The notes under the pieces are model-generated. The model ran no database searches and was not told the DNA's origin. It saw only the letters and a list, made by a program, of their open reading frames with translations. A DNA stretch of 7,640 nt from contig JAYWGJ010000137.1 of the NCBI GenBank assembly GCA_043778315.1, positions 1 through 7,640 of the forward strand, given 5' to 3'. Every line of letters begins with the position of its first letter. The stretch's first letter is position 1. Position numbers and translations under genes: made by a program. Shown in pieces: positions 1 to 5,914 of this stretch. The DNA is from JBEEMU01 sp043778315. GTDB lineage: Bacteria; Bacteroidota; Bacteroidia; Chitinophagales; Saprospiraceae.

Positions 1-977
1 GCAGCATTTTTGGAAAATGTTAAATATTCAATTTCTTTCATCTCAAAAAATTGTAATATTCTTTTTTTGAACGCTGGAGAAGTATCACAATAAAATCCAT
101 TGTAACCATCTATTACATATCTATTATTTTCCAATAGGTTGGTAGAAAGAACAGGCACTCCATTATTCATATATTGTTTTGCCTTAATTCCTGATTTTGA
201 TAGTTGTATCTCGTCTTCAATTAATGTTGCAATGCCTATATCAAATTTCACAATTTCATTTTGTAAATATAACTCGTCATTCCAATTAATATTTGTTGGT
301 ATTTCTATTTTGATATTGAAGTGATTTTTGAAATATTCATTAATCAAATCAATGTCTGTCAAGTCCATAATTCCGAGTATCACAAGTTTAAAATCAAAGT
401 TTAATTCGAGTAAAGCAGGGAACAATAAATTAATTAATCCCTCTTTGTGTCGCCCCTCAAATCCACCTATCCAACCAACAACAAAATCCTTATTTTTTCT
501 CGCTTTTCTGATATTGAGGTCAATTATTGGAGAGGTGACGTGGAATATATTTGAATTGTATTTGAATAAATATTTACAAATCTCCTCGCTTCCTGATGAT
601 ATTTTATCACAATTTCTAACAAAGTAAAGCAGGTGCGCAGATTCGGCATACAAATAATCAGAATCATCTAAATCATAAATGGTGTTTTCTGTTTGAACCT
701 TTACCAAAAGTTTTAAAAGCGTTGAGTAAATAAAATTGGATTGCACTCTTTGAATAACTATCAATGAATCATTTTTTCTAAATAAAAGCGCGGCAATATA
801 TGCTTTAAGAAAAAGAGCAATTTGGTCAAATTTATAACCTGGAATAACCAAATAGCTATTTATGGAGTATTTAGCTTTGAAAAAATCTAACGGATATTTT
901 GCTCTATATCTCACACTCGGCGAGTCAAGGTTGTAGTAGGCAAACCAATAAATAAATTTGATTTTTTTTGTGTTCAT
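1..977 (-). CDS. Glycosyltransferase, GT4/GT1-like GT-B fold (3' end beyond window)
   Basis: An open frame runs from an ATG at 977 through the left window edge with no stop (325 codons seen, C-terminus missing). It probably transfers a sugar from a nucleotide donor in cell-surface or exopolysaccharide synthesis; the donor and acceptor cannot be read. Seen: an N-terminal segment with SPSVRYRAKYPLDFF (residues 19-33), typical of the acceptor-side start of such enzymes; TIYDLDDSDY (99-108) at the end of the N-terminal domain; VVGWIGG (166-172), the glycine-rich strand-loop opening the second Rossmann domain; VILGI (199-203); and KSGIKAKQYMNNGVPVLST (261-279), the donor-site helix with the usual G-P/V-P-V tail. 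No signal peptide or membrane segment is evident, so a cytoplasmic location is likely. The gene is rich in A/T-ending codons, Asn, Lys and Ile, unlike katG next door, which suggests it belongs to a laterally acquired polysaccharide locus extending leftward. Fold assignment is firm; substrate is unknown. Confidence 0.82.
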   Translation of the reverse strand, partial: MNTKKIKFIYWFAYYNLDSPSVRYRAKYPLDFFKAKYSINSYLVIPGYKFDQIALFLKAYIAALLFRKNDSLIVIQRVQSNFIYSTLLKLLVKVQTENTIYDLDDSDYLYAESAHLLYFVRNCDKISSGSEEICKYLFKYNSNIFHVTSPIIDLNIRKARKNKDFVVGWIGGFEGRHKEGLINLLFPALLELNFDFKLVILGIMDLTDIDLINEYFKNHFNIKIEIPTNINWNDELYLQNEIVKFDIGIATLIEDEIQLSKSGIKAKQYMNNGVPVLSTNLLENNRYVIDGYNGFYCDTSPAFKKRILQFFEMKEIEYLTFSKNA

Positions 978-1131
978 ATACTTGAAGAACTAACAGTTTG
1001 ATGAAAGATTGCAAGCCTATATATCAGCCGTTTTTGTTGGTTTATTTGGAATAACATACGCGCACCATCGCCGTATCACACAAAGTTAAGCTATTTTTTA
1101 TAACGAAAAAATATTTTTTCATTCAATACTT
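978..1131. other. AT-rich divergent intergenic region, left half
   Basis: No gene is visible between the glycosyltransferase start (977) and the repeat array. It should hold the minus-strand glycosyltransferase promoter: the closest -7-like match read on the minus strand is TAGGCTTG just inside 1012-1021, one base off TAnnTTTG, with no convincing -33 element. A perfect 14-bp A/T palindrome (AAAAAATATTTTTT, 1106-1119) sits just upstream of the operator array. Such A-tract DNA is often curved and could help promoter function, but this is inference. Confidence 0.4.
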
Positions 1132-1257
1132 ATTATCAAATAAGAATGATTATCTTTGCTTAATAAATATTATTACAGAATAATTATCAAATAATATTAA
1201 TTATTAAATAAGAATAATTATTAACTAATAATAATTACCTTTACGGAATAATTATCA
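1124..1257. promoter_or_regulatory. Array of eight Fur/PerR-type 7-1-7 boxes, one per 17 bp
   Basis: Compared by eye with the classical Fur-family 15-bp inverted repeat TGATAATNATTATCA, windows starting at 1124, 1141, 1175, 1192, 1209 and 1226 each match 11 of 14 informative positions, the one at 1243 matches 10 and the one at 1158 matches 9. Boxes are therefore 15 bp with 2-bp gaps across about 134 bp. The strongest core, RGAATRATTATY, recurs at 1143, 1177, 1211 and 1245, exactly 34 bp apart. The half-site ATTATCA is nearer the Fur form than the PerR form (ATTATAA). The array abuts a Fur-family gene and precedes katG, so autoregulation and katG control by that protein are the simplest reading. 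Some matching is expected from AT-rich DNA; the exact spacing is not. Confidence 0.68.
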
Positions 1258-1267
1258 AACAATAATA
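1132..1267. repeat. Eight contiguous 17-bp tandem repeats upstream of the perR-like gene
   Basis: Cutting the sequence every 17 bases from 1132 gives eight aligned units (starts 1132, 1149, 1166, 1183, 1200, 1217, 1234, 1251) with consensus ATTATCAAATAAGAATA. Columns 1, 3, 4, 14 and 16 are identical in all eight; columns 2, 5, 15 and 17 in seven of eight. No indels occur over 136 bp. Column 13 alternates strictly G,T,G,T,G,T,G,T, so the array also has a 34-bp super-period. Units 2 and 7, which are 85 bp (five units) apart, share an internal CTTTRC variant. The array stops 2 bp before the GTG start at 1270. See the operator entry for the likely meaning. Confidence 0.88.
1151..1158 (+). promoter_or_regulatory. 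Candidate -7 element for the perR-katG transcript
   Basis: TATCTTTG fits the Bacteroidota -7 consensus TAnnTTTG exactly and lies inside repeat unit 2, overlapping the Fur-type box at 1141-1155, so bound repressor would block it. A near match, TACCTTTA (1236-1243), sits at the same repeat phase in unit 7 and is only 27 bp from the start codon. No clear TTTG -33 element was found for either, so which of them is used is undecided. Confidence 0.35.
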
Positions 1268-1269
1268 AC

Positions 1270-1686
1270 GTGAACCAAAATTACACAGAGCGGCTACATG
1301 CCGCAGGGCTGAAAGTAACGCCGCAGCGCATCGCTATTTTTGAGGCGGTGATAGGCTTAGGCGGACACCCGACGGCGGACGAAATCGCGGCGGCAATCAA
1401 AGCGACGCACCCGAGCATCTCGGTAGGCACGGTGTACAAAGTACTCGATACGTTGGTGCAAAACCAACTCCTACACAAAGTAAAAACCGAGCAAGACCCG
1501 ATGCGCTACGACCCTATCGTGGCAGCGCACCATCATTTGTATTGCGTAGAAACGGCGCGCATCGAGGATTTTGTAGATGAGGAACTCAACGACTTGATTA
1601 GTAAGTATTTCAAAAAAAATAAGATAAAAAACTTTAAAATTCAAGATATACAACTACAAATAACGGGCAAATTTAGGAATATATAA
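1270..1686 (+). CDS. perR: Fur-family transcriptional regulator, PerR-like
   Basis: 138-residue metal-dependent repressor of the Fur family, probably the peroxide sensor for the following katG. Winged-helix DNA-binding domain at about 1-80: LKVTPQRIAIFEAV (14-27) opens the first helices, HPTADEI is at 33-39, and SISVGTVYKVLDTL (49-62) is the recognition helix. The dimerisation/metal region follows. All five regulatory ligands of B. subtilis PerR (H37, D85, H91, H93, D104) align with H33, D81, H87, H89 and D100; Asp at the last position is the PerR-type, peroxide-reactive choice where Fur has Glu. The usual structural zinc site is not there: only C92 remains, T95 replaces the second cysteine and there is no C-terminal CxxC. 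GTG is taken as the start because the operator repeats end 2 bp before it and the family N-terminus fits. The last 35 codons turn AT-rich and Lys/Ile-rich. Gap to katG is 38 bp without a terminator. Family certain; PerR rather than Fur/Zur is inferred. Confidence 0.87.
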   Translation: MNQNYTERLHAAGLKVTPQRIAIFEAVIGLGGHPTADEIAAAIKATHPSISVGTVYKVLDTLVQNQLLHKVKTEQDPMRYDPIVAAHHHLYCVETARIEDFVDEELNDLISKYFKKNKIKNFKIQDIQLQITGKFRNI

Positions 1687-1724
1687 ATCCTAAATAACGT
1701 CCTAAAACCAAATAATTTATCAGT

Positions 1725-3926
1725 ATGGATACTACAAACAGTGGCGGTAAATGTCCCGTCAATCACGGACAGCCGCACCCGCCGATGAGCAGCAAAGGCA
1801 CATCGATTAACGACTGGTGGCCTAATCGCCTCAACCTAAGCGTGTTGCGACAACACTCCGCGCTCTCCAACCCGATGGGTGACGATTTTGATTACGCCGA
1901 AGCGTTCAAAGATTTAGACCTCGCCGCCCTCAAAACCGACATCTGCGAACTGATGACAACTTCGCAAGACTGGTGGCCCGCCGACTACGGTCACTACGGT
2001 CCGCTCTTTATCCGCATGGCTTGGCACAGCGCAGGGACGTACCGCACCTACGACGGCAGAGGTGGCGCAGGCACGGGCAATCAACGCTTCGCGCCTATCA
2101 ATAGCTGGCCCGACAACGGCAACTTGGACAAGGCACGATTGCTGCTTTGGCCCGTAAAGCAGAAGTACGGCAGAAAAATATCGTGGGCGGATTTGATGAT
2201 ATTGGCAGGCAACTGCGCCTTAGAATCTATGGGTTTCAAAACCTTTGGCTTCGCGGGCGGTCGCCCCGACATCTGGGAACCCGAGCAAGATATAGACTGG
2301 GGCAGAGAGACCGAATGGCTCGCGAACAACCGATATAGCGGCGACCGCGAACTCGACAACCCGTTGGCAGCCGTGCAAATGGGCTTGATATATGTGAACC
2401 CGCAAGGACCCGACGGCAACCCCGACCCTCTGGCTTCGGCGCGGGACGTGCGCGAAACTTTTGCGCGTATGGCGATGAACGACGAGGAAACCGTGGCTTT
2501 GGTGGCTGGCGGACACACTTTTGGTAAGGCGCACGGCGCGGCGAGCGAGGACTACAAAGGGCTCGAACCCGAAGGCGCGAGCATAGAGGAGCAAGGCACG
2601 GGCTGGAATAGCGGCTTCGGGACGGGCAGAGGTGGCGACACTATCACGAGCGGACTCGAGGGCGCGTGGAAGCCAAACCCGACGACTTGGGACAACGGCT
2701 ACTTGGAAACGCTCTTTAAATATGATTGGCAACTCACTAAAAGCCCTGCGGGCGCGCATCAGTGGATACCGACCGACGCGGCAGCCGCTACCTTAGTGGA
2801 AGATGCGCACGACGCGAACAAGCGACACGCGCCGATAATGACGACGGCGGATATGGCGATGCGTATGGACCCTGATTACGAACGTGTTTCGCGTAAATTT
2901 TTGACTGATTTTGATGCTTTCGCCGATGCTTTCGCTCGTGCGTGGTACAAACTGACGCATAGAGATATGGGTCCGCGTGCGCGGTATTTGGGCGCGGAAG
3001 TCCCGTCGGAAGTCTTGATTTGGCAAGACCCGATACCTGCCGTGACGCACGAATTGGTGAACGATTTAGATGTAGCTATGCTAAAAAGTAAATTGTTCAG
3101 TTCGGGCTTGACGGTCTCCGAACTCGTGGGTACGGCGTGGGCTTCGGCGGCTTCGTTTCGCGGGTCGGACAAACGCGGCGGCGCAAACGGCGCGCGCATT
3201 CGTTTAGCACCGCAAAATCAGTGGGCGGTGAACAATCCTCCGCAATTGAAAAAGGTGTTGCAGTGTTTAGAAGCGATACAAACCGAATTTAATACCGCGC
3301 AAAGCGGCAATAAACGAATATCGTTAGCTGACCTCATCGTTTTGGGTGGCGCAGCAGGTATAGAAAAAGCAGCGCGTAACGCTAATCATTTTATCACAGT
3401 GCCGTTCACGGCAGGCAGAAATGACGCGACGCAAGCGGATACCGATATTGCTTCTTTTGGCGTATTAGAACCGCATTCAGACGGGTTCAGAAACTATAAA
3501 AGCGCCGCGCTCGCGGCTACGCCTGCCGAGGTTTTGCTCGTAGATAAAGCGCAATTGCTCACGCTCACGGCAGTCGAAATGACGGTTTTGGTGGGCGGAA
3601 TGCGCGTACTCGATACGAATTACAACGGTTCGCAACAAGGCGTTTTGACGAGCCGTCCCGAGACTTTGTCGAACGACTTTTTTATCAATTTGCTCAATTT
3701 GGGTACGACCTGGAAAGCGGCATCGAGCGCAGGCGACGTGTTTGAAGGTGCTGACCGCGCTACGGGTCGCGTGAAATGGACGGCTACGCGAGCCGACTTG
3801 ATTTTTGGCTCAAACTCGGAACTACGCGCCGTAGCGGAGGTGTATGCTTGCGCGGATAGCGGCAAAAAATTCATCAGAGATTTTGTCGCCGCTTGGAACA
3901 AAGTAATGAATTTGGACAGATTTTAA
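1725..3926 (+). CDS. katG: Catalase-peroxidase KatG (haem, bifunctional)
   Basis: Full-length 733-residue class I haem enzyme that disproportionates hydrogen peroxide and also acts as a peroxidase; cytoplasmic, with no signal peptide. The N-terminal domain carries the active site: distal R97, W100 and H101 in RMAWHSAGTYR; proximal H264 in GGHTFGK; proximal W315 (GAWKP) and D376 (TTADMAMR), matching M. tuberculosis H270, W321 and D381. The KatG-specific covalent Met-Tyr-Trp adduct that gives catalase activity is intact: W100, Y223 (LIYVNPQG) and M249 (ARMAMND), with the same 26-residue Tyr-Met spacing. The mobile arginine is R420 (HRDMGPRARYLG). The serine matching Mtb S315 is present (S309). 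The haem-less C-terminal duplicated domain follows from about 445 to the end. The CPVNHG N-terminus and length are normal for the family. It lies 38 bp after the PerR-like gene with no terminator between, so it is probably co-transcribed and induced by peroxide. A hairpin terminator follows at 3942. Confidence 0.98.
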   Translation: MDTTNSGGKCPVNHGQPHPPMSSKGTSINDWWPNRLNLSVLRQHSALSNPMGDDFDYAEAFKDLDLAALKTDICELMTTSQDWWPADYGHYGPLFIRMAWHSAGTYRTYDGRGGAGTGNQRFAPINSWPDNGNLDKARLLLWPVKQKYGRKISWADLMILAGNCALESMGFKTFGFAGGRPDIWEPEQDIDWGRETEWLANNRYSGDRELDNPLAAVQMGLIYVNPQGPDGNPDPLASARDVRETFARMAMNDEETVALVAGGHTFGKAHGAASEDYKGLEPEGASIEEQGTGWNSGFGTGRGGDTITSGLEGAWKPNPTTWDNGYLETLFKYDWQLTKSPAGAHQWIPTDAAAATLVEDAHDANKRHAPIMTTADMAMRMDPDYERVSRKFLTDFDAFADAFARAWYKLTHRDMGPRARYLGAEVPSEVLIWQDPIPAVTHELVNDLDVAMLKSKLFSSGLTVSELVGTAWASAASFRGSDKRGGANGARIRLAPQNQWAVNNPPQLKKVLQCLEAIQTEFNTAQSGNKRISLADLIVLGGAAGIEKAARNANHFITVPFTAGRNDATQADTDIASFGVLEPHSDGFRNYKSAALAATPAEVLLVDKAQLLTLTAVEMTVLVGGMRVLDTNYNGSQQGVLTSRPETLSNDFFINLLNLGTTWKAASSAGDVFEGADRATGRVKWTATRADLIFGSNSELRAVAEVYACADSGKKFIRDFVAAWNKVMNLDRF

Positions 3927-3941
3927 AGCTGTTTTAAGTTA

Positions 3942-3968
3942 TTTTGCTTGTTTTAGCGACAAGCAAAA
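3942..3968 (+). terminator. Rho-independent-type terminator after katG
   Basis: A perfect 10-bp stem, TTTTGCTTGT (3942-3951) with ACAAGCAAAA (3959-3968) and a 7-nt loop, starts 16 bp after the katG stop. A T-rich stretch (GGTATTTTTA) follows. It closes the perR-katG unit. Confidence 0.65.
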
Positions 3969-3993
3969 GGTATTTTTATAACAAAAAACAAGG

Positions 3994-4035
3994 AAAGCGT
4001 AAATCTTAGGTCAGACAACCTAAGTTTTACGCTTT
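3994..4035 (-). terminator. Terminator for the minus-strand gene at 4061-4612
   Basis: Arms AAAGCGTAAATCTTAGGT (3994-4011) and 4018-4035 pair at 17 of 18 positions around a 6-nt loop. Read on the minus strand the hairpin is followed by CCTTGTTTTTTG, a T-rich tail, and lies 26 bp past that gene's stop. On the plus strand the tail is poor, so it serves mainly the minus-strand gene. Confidence 0.65.
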
Positions 4036-4060
4036 TCTTATCTAAACCGCGTTCGTCTTT

Positions 4061-4612
4061 TTATTCTTTATGTTTTGCAATGATTTGTTGTACTTCTTGT
4101 TCCGTTTTTTTTGCGGAAATGGCAATAATTGCAATAGAAATTCCGTTGCGATGTAAATTTAAAATCATTTCTTCTTTTTCAAACTTGGCTTCGGCTTTTC
4201 CTTCGGCTTTGCCTTCGGCTTTTCCTTCCGTCCTTCCTTTGTATTCCACTATTGAAAACGTGGCTTTCCGCATTTCGTGAATTTTTGCGTCGGCTAATTG
4301 CTGTGGAGTCAAATTATCGATATTGGCTAATTTTGCGGCTTTCACAATAGCAGATTTGCGGGTATTAATTTGAGGATTTTCAGGGTTTTTCATCGATTGC
4401 GTAATCAAATCTGCCCAATCCATGATACTTTTTGGCGTATCATTGTCCACATAAGTTGTATTGACTATCAACATTTTGTGACTGTTCATCACACGCACGT
4501 CTCCTTTCAGCGTTCGCGGATTAGCATCAGTTACTAAAACGTCATCTTTTATAGGTGTACCCTCTTTTTCGCTAATTCGGTAGGCAGAAGTGATGACCAC
4601 GATAATATACAC
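4061..4612 (-). CDS. PD-(D/E)XK (Rpn/PDDEXK_2) transposase-type protein, 5'-truncated remnant
   Basis: 183 codons from a GTG. It resembles the C-terminal part of the Bacteroidota PD-(D/E)XK nuclease-family putative transposases, which are usually about 300 residues. Seen: NPRTLKGDVRVMNSHKMLIVNT (31-52), a conserved-looking middle block; PKSIMDWADLI (60-70); IHEMRKATFSIVEYKGRTEG (111-130); then EGKA repeats (129-142) and a helical tail ending QQIIAKHKE, the layout these proteins share. The N-terminal nuclease domain with its catalytic acidic and lysine residues is absent. The frame stays open 13 codons upstream of the GTG (to a TGA at 4652-4654) with family-like residues GDAYAKEVYII but no ATG, which suggests loss of the 5' part near the CTCC/GGAG repeat at 4630-4640. 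Intact relatives act in RecA-independent recombination or transposition (family knowledge); this copy is probably inactive. Family assignment is from pattern memory and moderately sure. Confidence 0.6.
   Translation of the reverse strand: MYIIVVITSAYRISEKEGTPIKDDVLVTDANPRTLKGDVRVMNSHKMLIVNTTYVDNDTPKSIMDWADLITQSMKNPENPQINTRKSAIVKAAKLANIDNLTPQQLADAKIHEMRKATFSIVEYKGRTEGKAEGKAEGKAEAKFEKEEMILNLHRNGISIAIIAISAKKTEQEVQQIIAKHKE
4189..4227 (-). repeat. 12-bp codon-phased repeat encoding EGKA units
   Basis: Plus-strand units CTTCGGCTTTTC, CTTCGGCTTTGC and CTTCGGCTTTTC at 4189-4224, plus a decayed partial copy, encode three EGKA-type units in the protein at 4061-4612. The period keeps the reading frame, so copy number can change by slippage without breaking the frame. 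Such runs are typical of this family's C-terminal linker. Confidence 0.75.
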
Positions 4613-4629
4613 TTCTTTCGCATAAGCAT

Positions 4630-4650
4630 CTCCGTAGGAGTGACATATCG
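4630..4650. repeat. Possible extragenic palindromic repeat (CTCCGTAGGAG core)
   Basis: CTCCGTAGGAG (4630-4640) is a short stem (CTCC/GGAG, 3-nt loop) followed by TGACATATCG. I have an impression of similar cores as dispersed extragenic elements in Bacteroidota-like genomes, but only one copy is in this window, so its repeat status is unproven. It lies where the coding similarity of the gene at 4061-4612 is lost. The rest of 4655-4789 shows no gene; a loosely similar stretch at 4662-4690 may be a decayed second copy. Confidence 0.3.
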
Positions 4651-4789
4651 ATCATTTTTTTACCAGTATATCATGTCTAACGGCATTTTACTGATATTTC
4701 TGTAATATACCGCAAAACCAAATATAAATCCAATTCAAGCCATTTTCAAAGGGTTTTAAATTGGTTTGCAATTCAAAATGTAAAAAGCA

Positions 4790-4832
4790 AAAAAAACGGA
4801 CTGCTGCAACTTATGCAACAATCCGTTTTTTT
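4790..4832 (-). terminator. Strong terminator for the minus-strand gene at 4837-5154 (also bidirectional in form)
   Basis: A perfect 11-bp stem pairs AAAAAAACGGA (4790-4800) with TCCGTTTTTTT (4822-4832) around a 21-nt loop, 4 bp beyond the stop codon. The U-run follows a G/C-containing CGGA step on both strands, so it can end transcription from either side; the minus-strand gene is its obvious user. Confidence 0.8.
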
Positions 4833-4836
4833 GTGC

Positions 4837-5154
4837 CTATACAGTCGGTTTAGTAGGGCGTGTAGGTTTCTTTTTCTTGTCTTCGCGGACACCGCCCGTC
4901 TTTTCGTACTCAGGTGAGTTTTTGCCGTAAATAGCACCAACACCTGCGAGCATACGGTCTGAAAGGTCTTTTAATGCCTTTTCATTGGTGTTTAAAGCCG
5001 TTAAATCGGCATCTAAACCTGCTAATTTGGCGTTGTAGTAATTCAAATCGCTGCGAAATTTGCCGATTTCAGCTTCACAAGAAGCTACTGACAAATTGTT
5101 CCCCATAACTAAATTAGGCTCAATTGTTTTGATTTGCGTTAAACGCAAGGTCAC
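4837..5154 (-). CDS. Small hypothetical coiled-coil-like protein, probably disrupted at its 5' end
   Basis: 105 codons from a GTG; a shorter start is the ATG at 5106 (89 aa). Function unknown. Seen: a helical, heptad-like stretch at about 26-70 (EAEIGKFRSDLNYYNAKLAGL...), then the tail GVGAIYGKNSPEYEKTGGVR (71-90) and a Lys/Pro/Thr-rich end (KKKKPTRPTKPTV). This Y-G-x-[DN]-S-x-E-Y-E-x-x-G-G-x-R tail recalls small proteins scattered in Bacteroidota and cyanobacteria that I cannot name. The GTG start is doubtful: two codons before it lies a TAA (5158-5160), and beyond that the same frame continues as HYTHY...MRFKKH back to tandem ATGs at 5188-5193, preceded by another TAA (5194-5196). A full gene of about 118 codons cut by one nonsense codon is therefore plausible. 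A -7-like TATCTTCG lies upstream on the minus strand near 5268-5275. A strong terminator follows. Confidence 0.55.
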   Translation of the reverse strand: MTLRLTQIKTIEPNLVMGNNLSVASCEAEIGKFRSDLNYYNAKLAGLDADLTALNTNEKALKDLSDRMLAGVGAIYGKNSPEYEKTGGVREDKKKKPTRPTKPTV

Positions 5155-5299
5155 ATCTTAGTAATGCGTGTAATGCTTTTTGAAGCGCATCATTTATATT
5201 CTAAATTCCTTAGCATCTGTTGCGATTTAGAAAGAAATATCTCCTTATTTTGGCTTTGTAGCCGTTCATCTCATCGAAGATAAGATTTTTTACCTAAAC

Positions 5300-5378
5300 A
5301 AAAATAGTTTAAAAGCTATTGCCTGTAAACTCTGTAGCCTCTACAAAATAGGGTAGCAGCTACGTTTAAACTATTTTT
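5300..5378. repeat. Long inverted repeat with nested stems in the divergent intergenic region
   Basis: Perfect 14-nt arms AAAAATAGTTTAAA (5300-5313) and TTTAAACTATTTTT (5365-5378) enclose 51 nt. Inside are GCTA (5315-5318) with TAGC (5354-5357) and an apical TGTAG/CTACA hairpin (5333-5345, 3-nt loop). It lies between the divergent small gene and aroQ, about 60 bp upstream of the aroQ -7 element. It could be an operator, a cruciform-prone element or a small mobile remnant; no tail makes it a clear terminator. The rest of 5194-5439 holds no gene that I can see. Confidence 0.55.
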
Positions 5379-5439
5379 ATTGTTCCTGATAGCTACAATT
5401 AATTTTGAATATTTAATATATTATAATTATATGTTTTTG

Positions 5440-5447
5440 TACCTTTG
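5440..5447 (+). promoter_or_regulatory. aroQ -7 promoter element
   Basis: TACCTTTG matches the Bacteroidota -7 consensus TAnnTTTG exactly, with very AT-rich DNA upstream (5401-5438). Transcription would begin near 5453, giving a leader of about 40 nt to the ATG at 5495. No TTTG -33 element stands at the usual distance, so confidence is moderate. Confidence 0.5.
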
Positions 5448-5494
5448 AGATACGGGAAGTCACATTGTGGCAACTTACAAATCAATCTTTACCC

Positions 5495-5914
5495 ATGCAA
5501 ATCTATATTCTAAACGGACCGAATCTCAATCTGCTCGGCATACGCGAACCCGAAACCTACGGACACGAGGGCTTTGAGGCGTATTTGGCAGCTTTGCGTG
5601 CTGCTTTTCCGTCAGCGCAAATTCATTATTACCAAACTAATATAGAGGGCGCGCTGATAGATAAACTGCACGAAATCGGTTTTTCGGCAGACGGTATTTT
5701 GCTAAACGCAGGCGGCTATACGCATACCTCTGTGGCTTTGCGTGATGCGGTAGTGGCTATCGCTACGCCCGTCGTGGAGGTGCATATCAGCAACATTTAT
5801 GCTCGCGAGACTTTTCGGCATACCTCGCTGCTCGCGGCGGTTTGTAGAGGGAGCATTTCCGGTTTTGGCTTGCGCGGTTACGAACTGGGGCTACATTTTC
5901 TGACAAAGCGGTAA
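5495..5914 (+). CDS. aroQ: 3-dehydroquinate dehydratase, type II
   Basis: 139 residues, normal length for the dodecameric class II enzyme that dehydrates 3-dehydroquinate to 3-dehydroshikimate in the shikimate pathway; cytoplasmic. Seen: ILNGPNLNLLGIREPETYG (5-23) with R17 and the catalytic Y22 on the flexible lid; YYQTNIEGALIDKLHE (45-60), where the common QSN-H-EG form has Ile for His; LLNAGGYTHTSVALRDA (69-85) with N71 and the substrate-phosphate-like THTS loop; VEVHISNIYARETFRH (94-109) with catalytic H97 and R108; and AVCRGSISGFGLRGYELGL (115-133). An upstream in-frame GTG at 5465 would add ten residues, but the family starts directly before the first beta strand, so the ATG at 5495 is chosen. 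The neighbours have no shikimate role, so it seems monocistronic. Its stop codon lies within the first heptamer of the downstream array. Confidence 0.96.
   Translation: MQIYILNGPNLNLLGIREPETYGHEGFEAYLAALRAAFPSAQIHYYQTNIEGALIDKLHEIGFSADGILLNAGGYTHTSVALRDAVVAIATPVVEVHISNIYARETFRHTSLLAAVCRGSISGFGLRGYELGLHFLTKR

Noticed and set aside
139..627. Plus-strand open frames of 61 and 99 codons
   Set aside because: They lie antisense to a 325-codon minus-strand frame with clear glycosyltransferase motifs, and their own translations look like nothing.
2081..3901. Several minus-strand open frames (85-179 codons) inside katG
   Set aside because: These are shadows of a well-conserved gene with all KatG active-site residues; the antisense frames show no domain features.
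5465..5494. GTG at 5465 as the aroQ start
   Set aside because: It would add a ten-residue extension (MWQLTNQSLP) before the first strand that the family does not have and would leave almost no leader after the -7 element.
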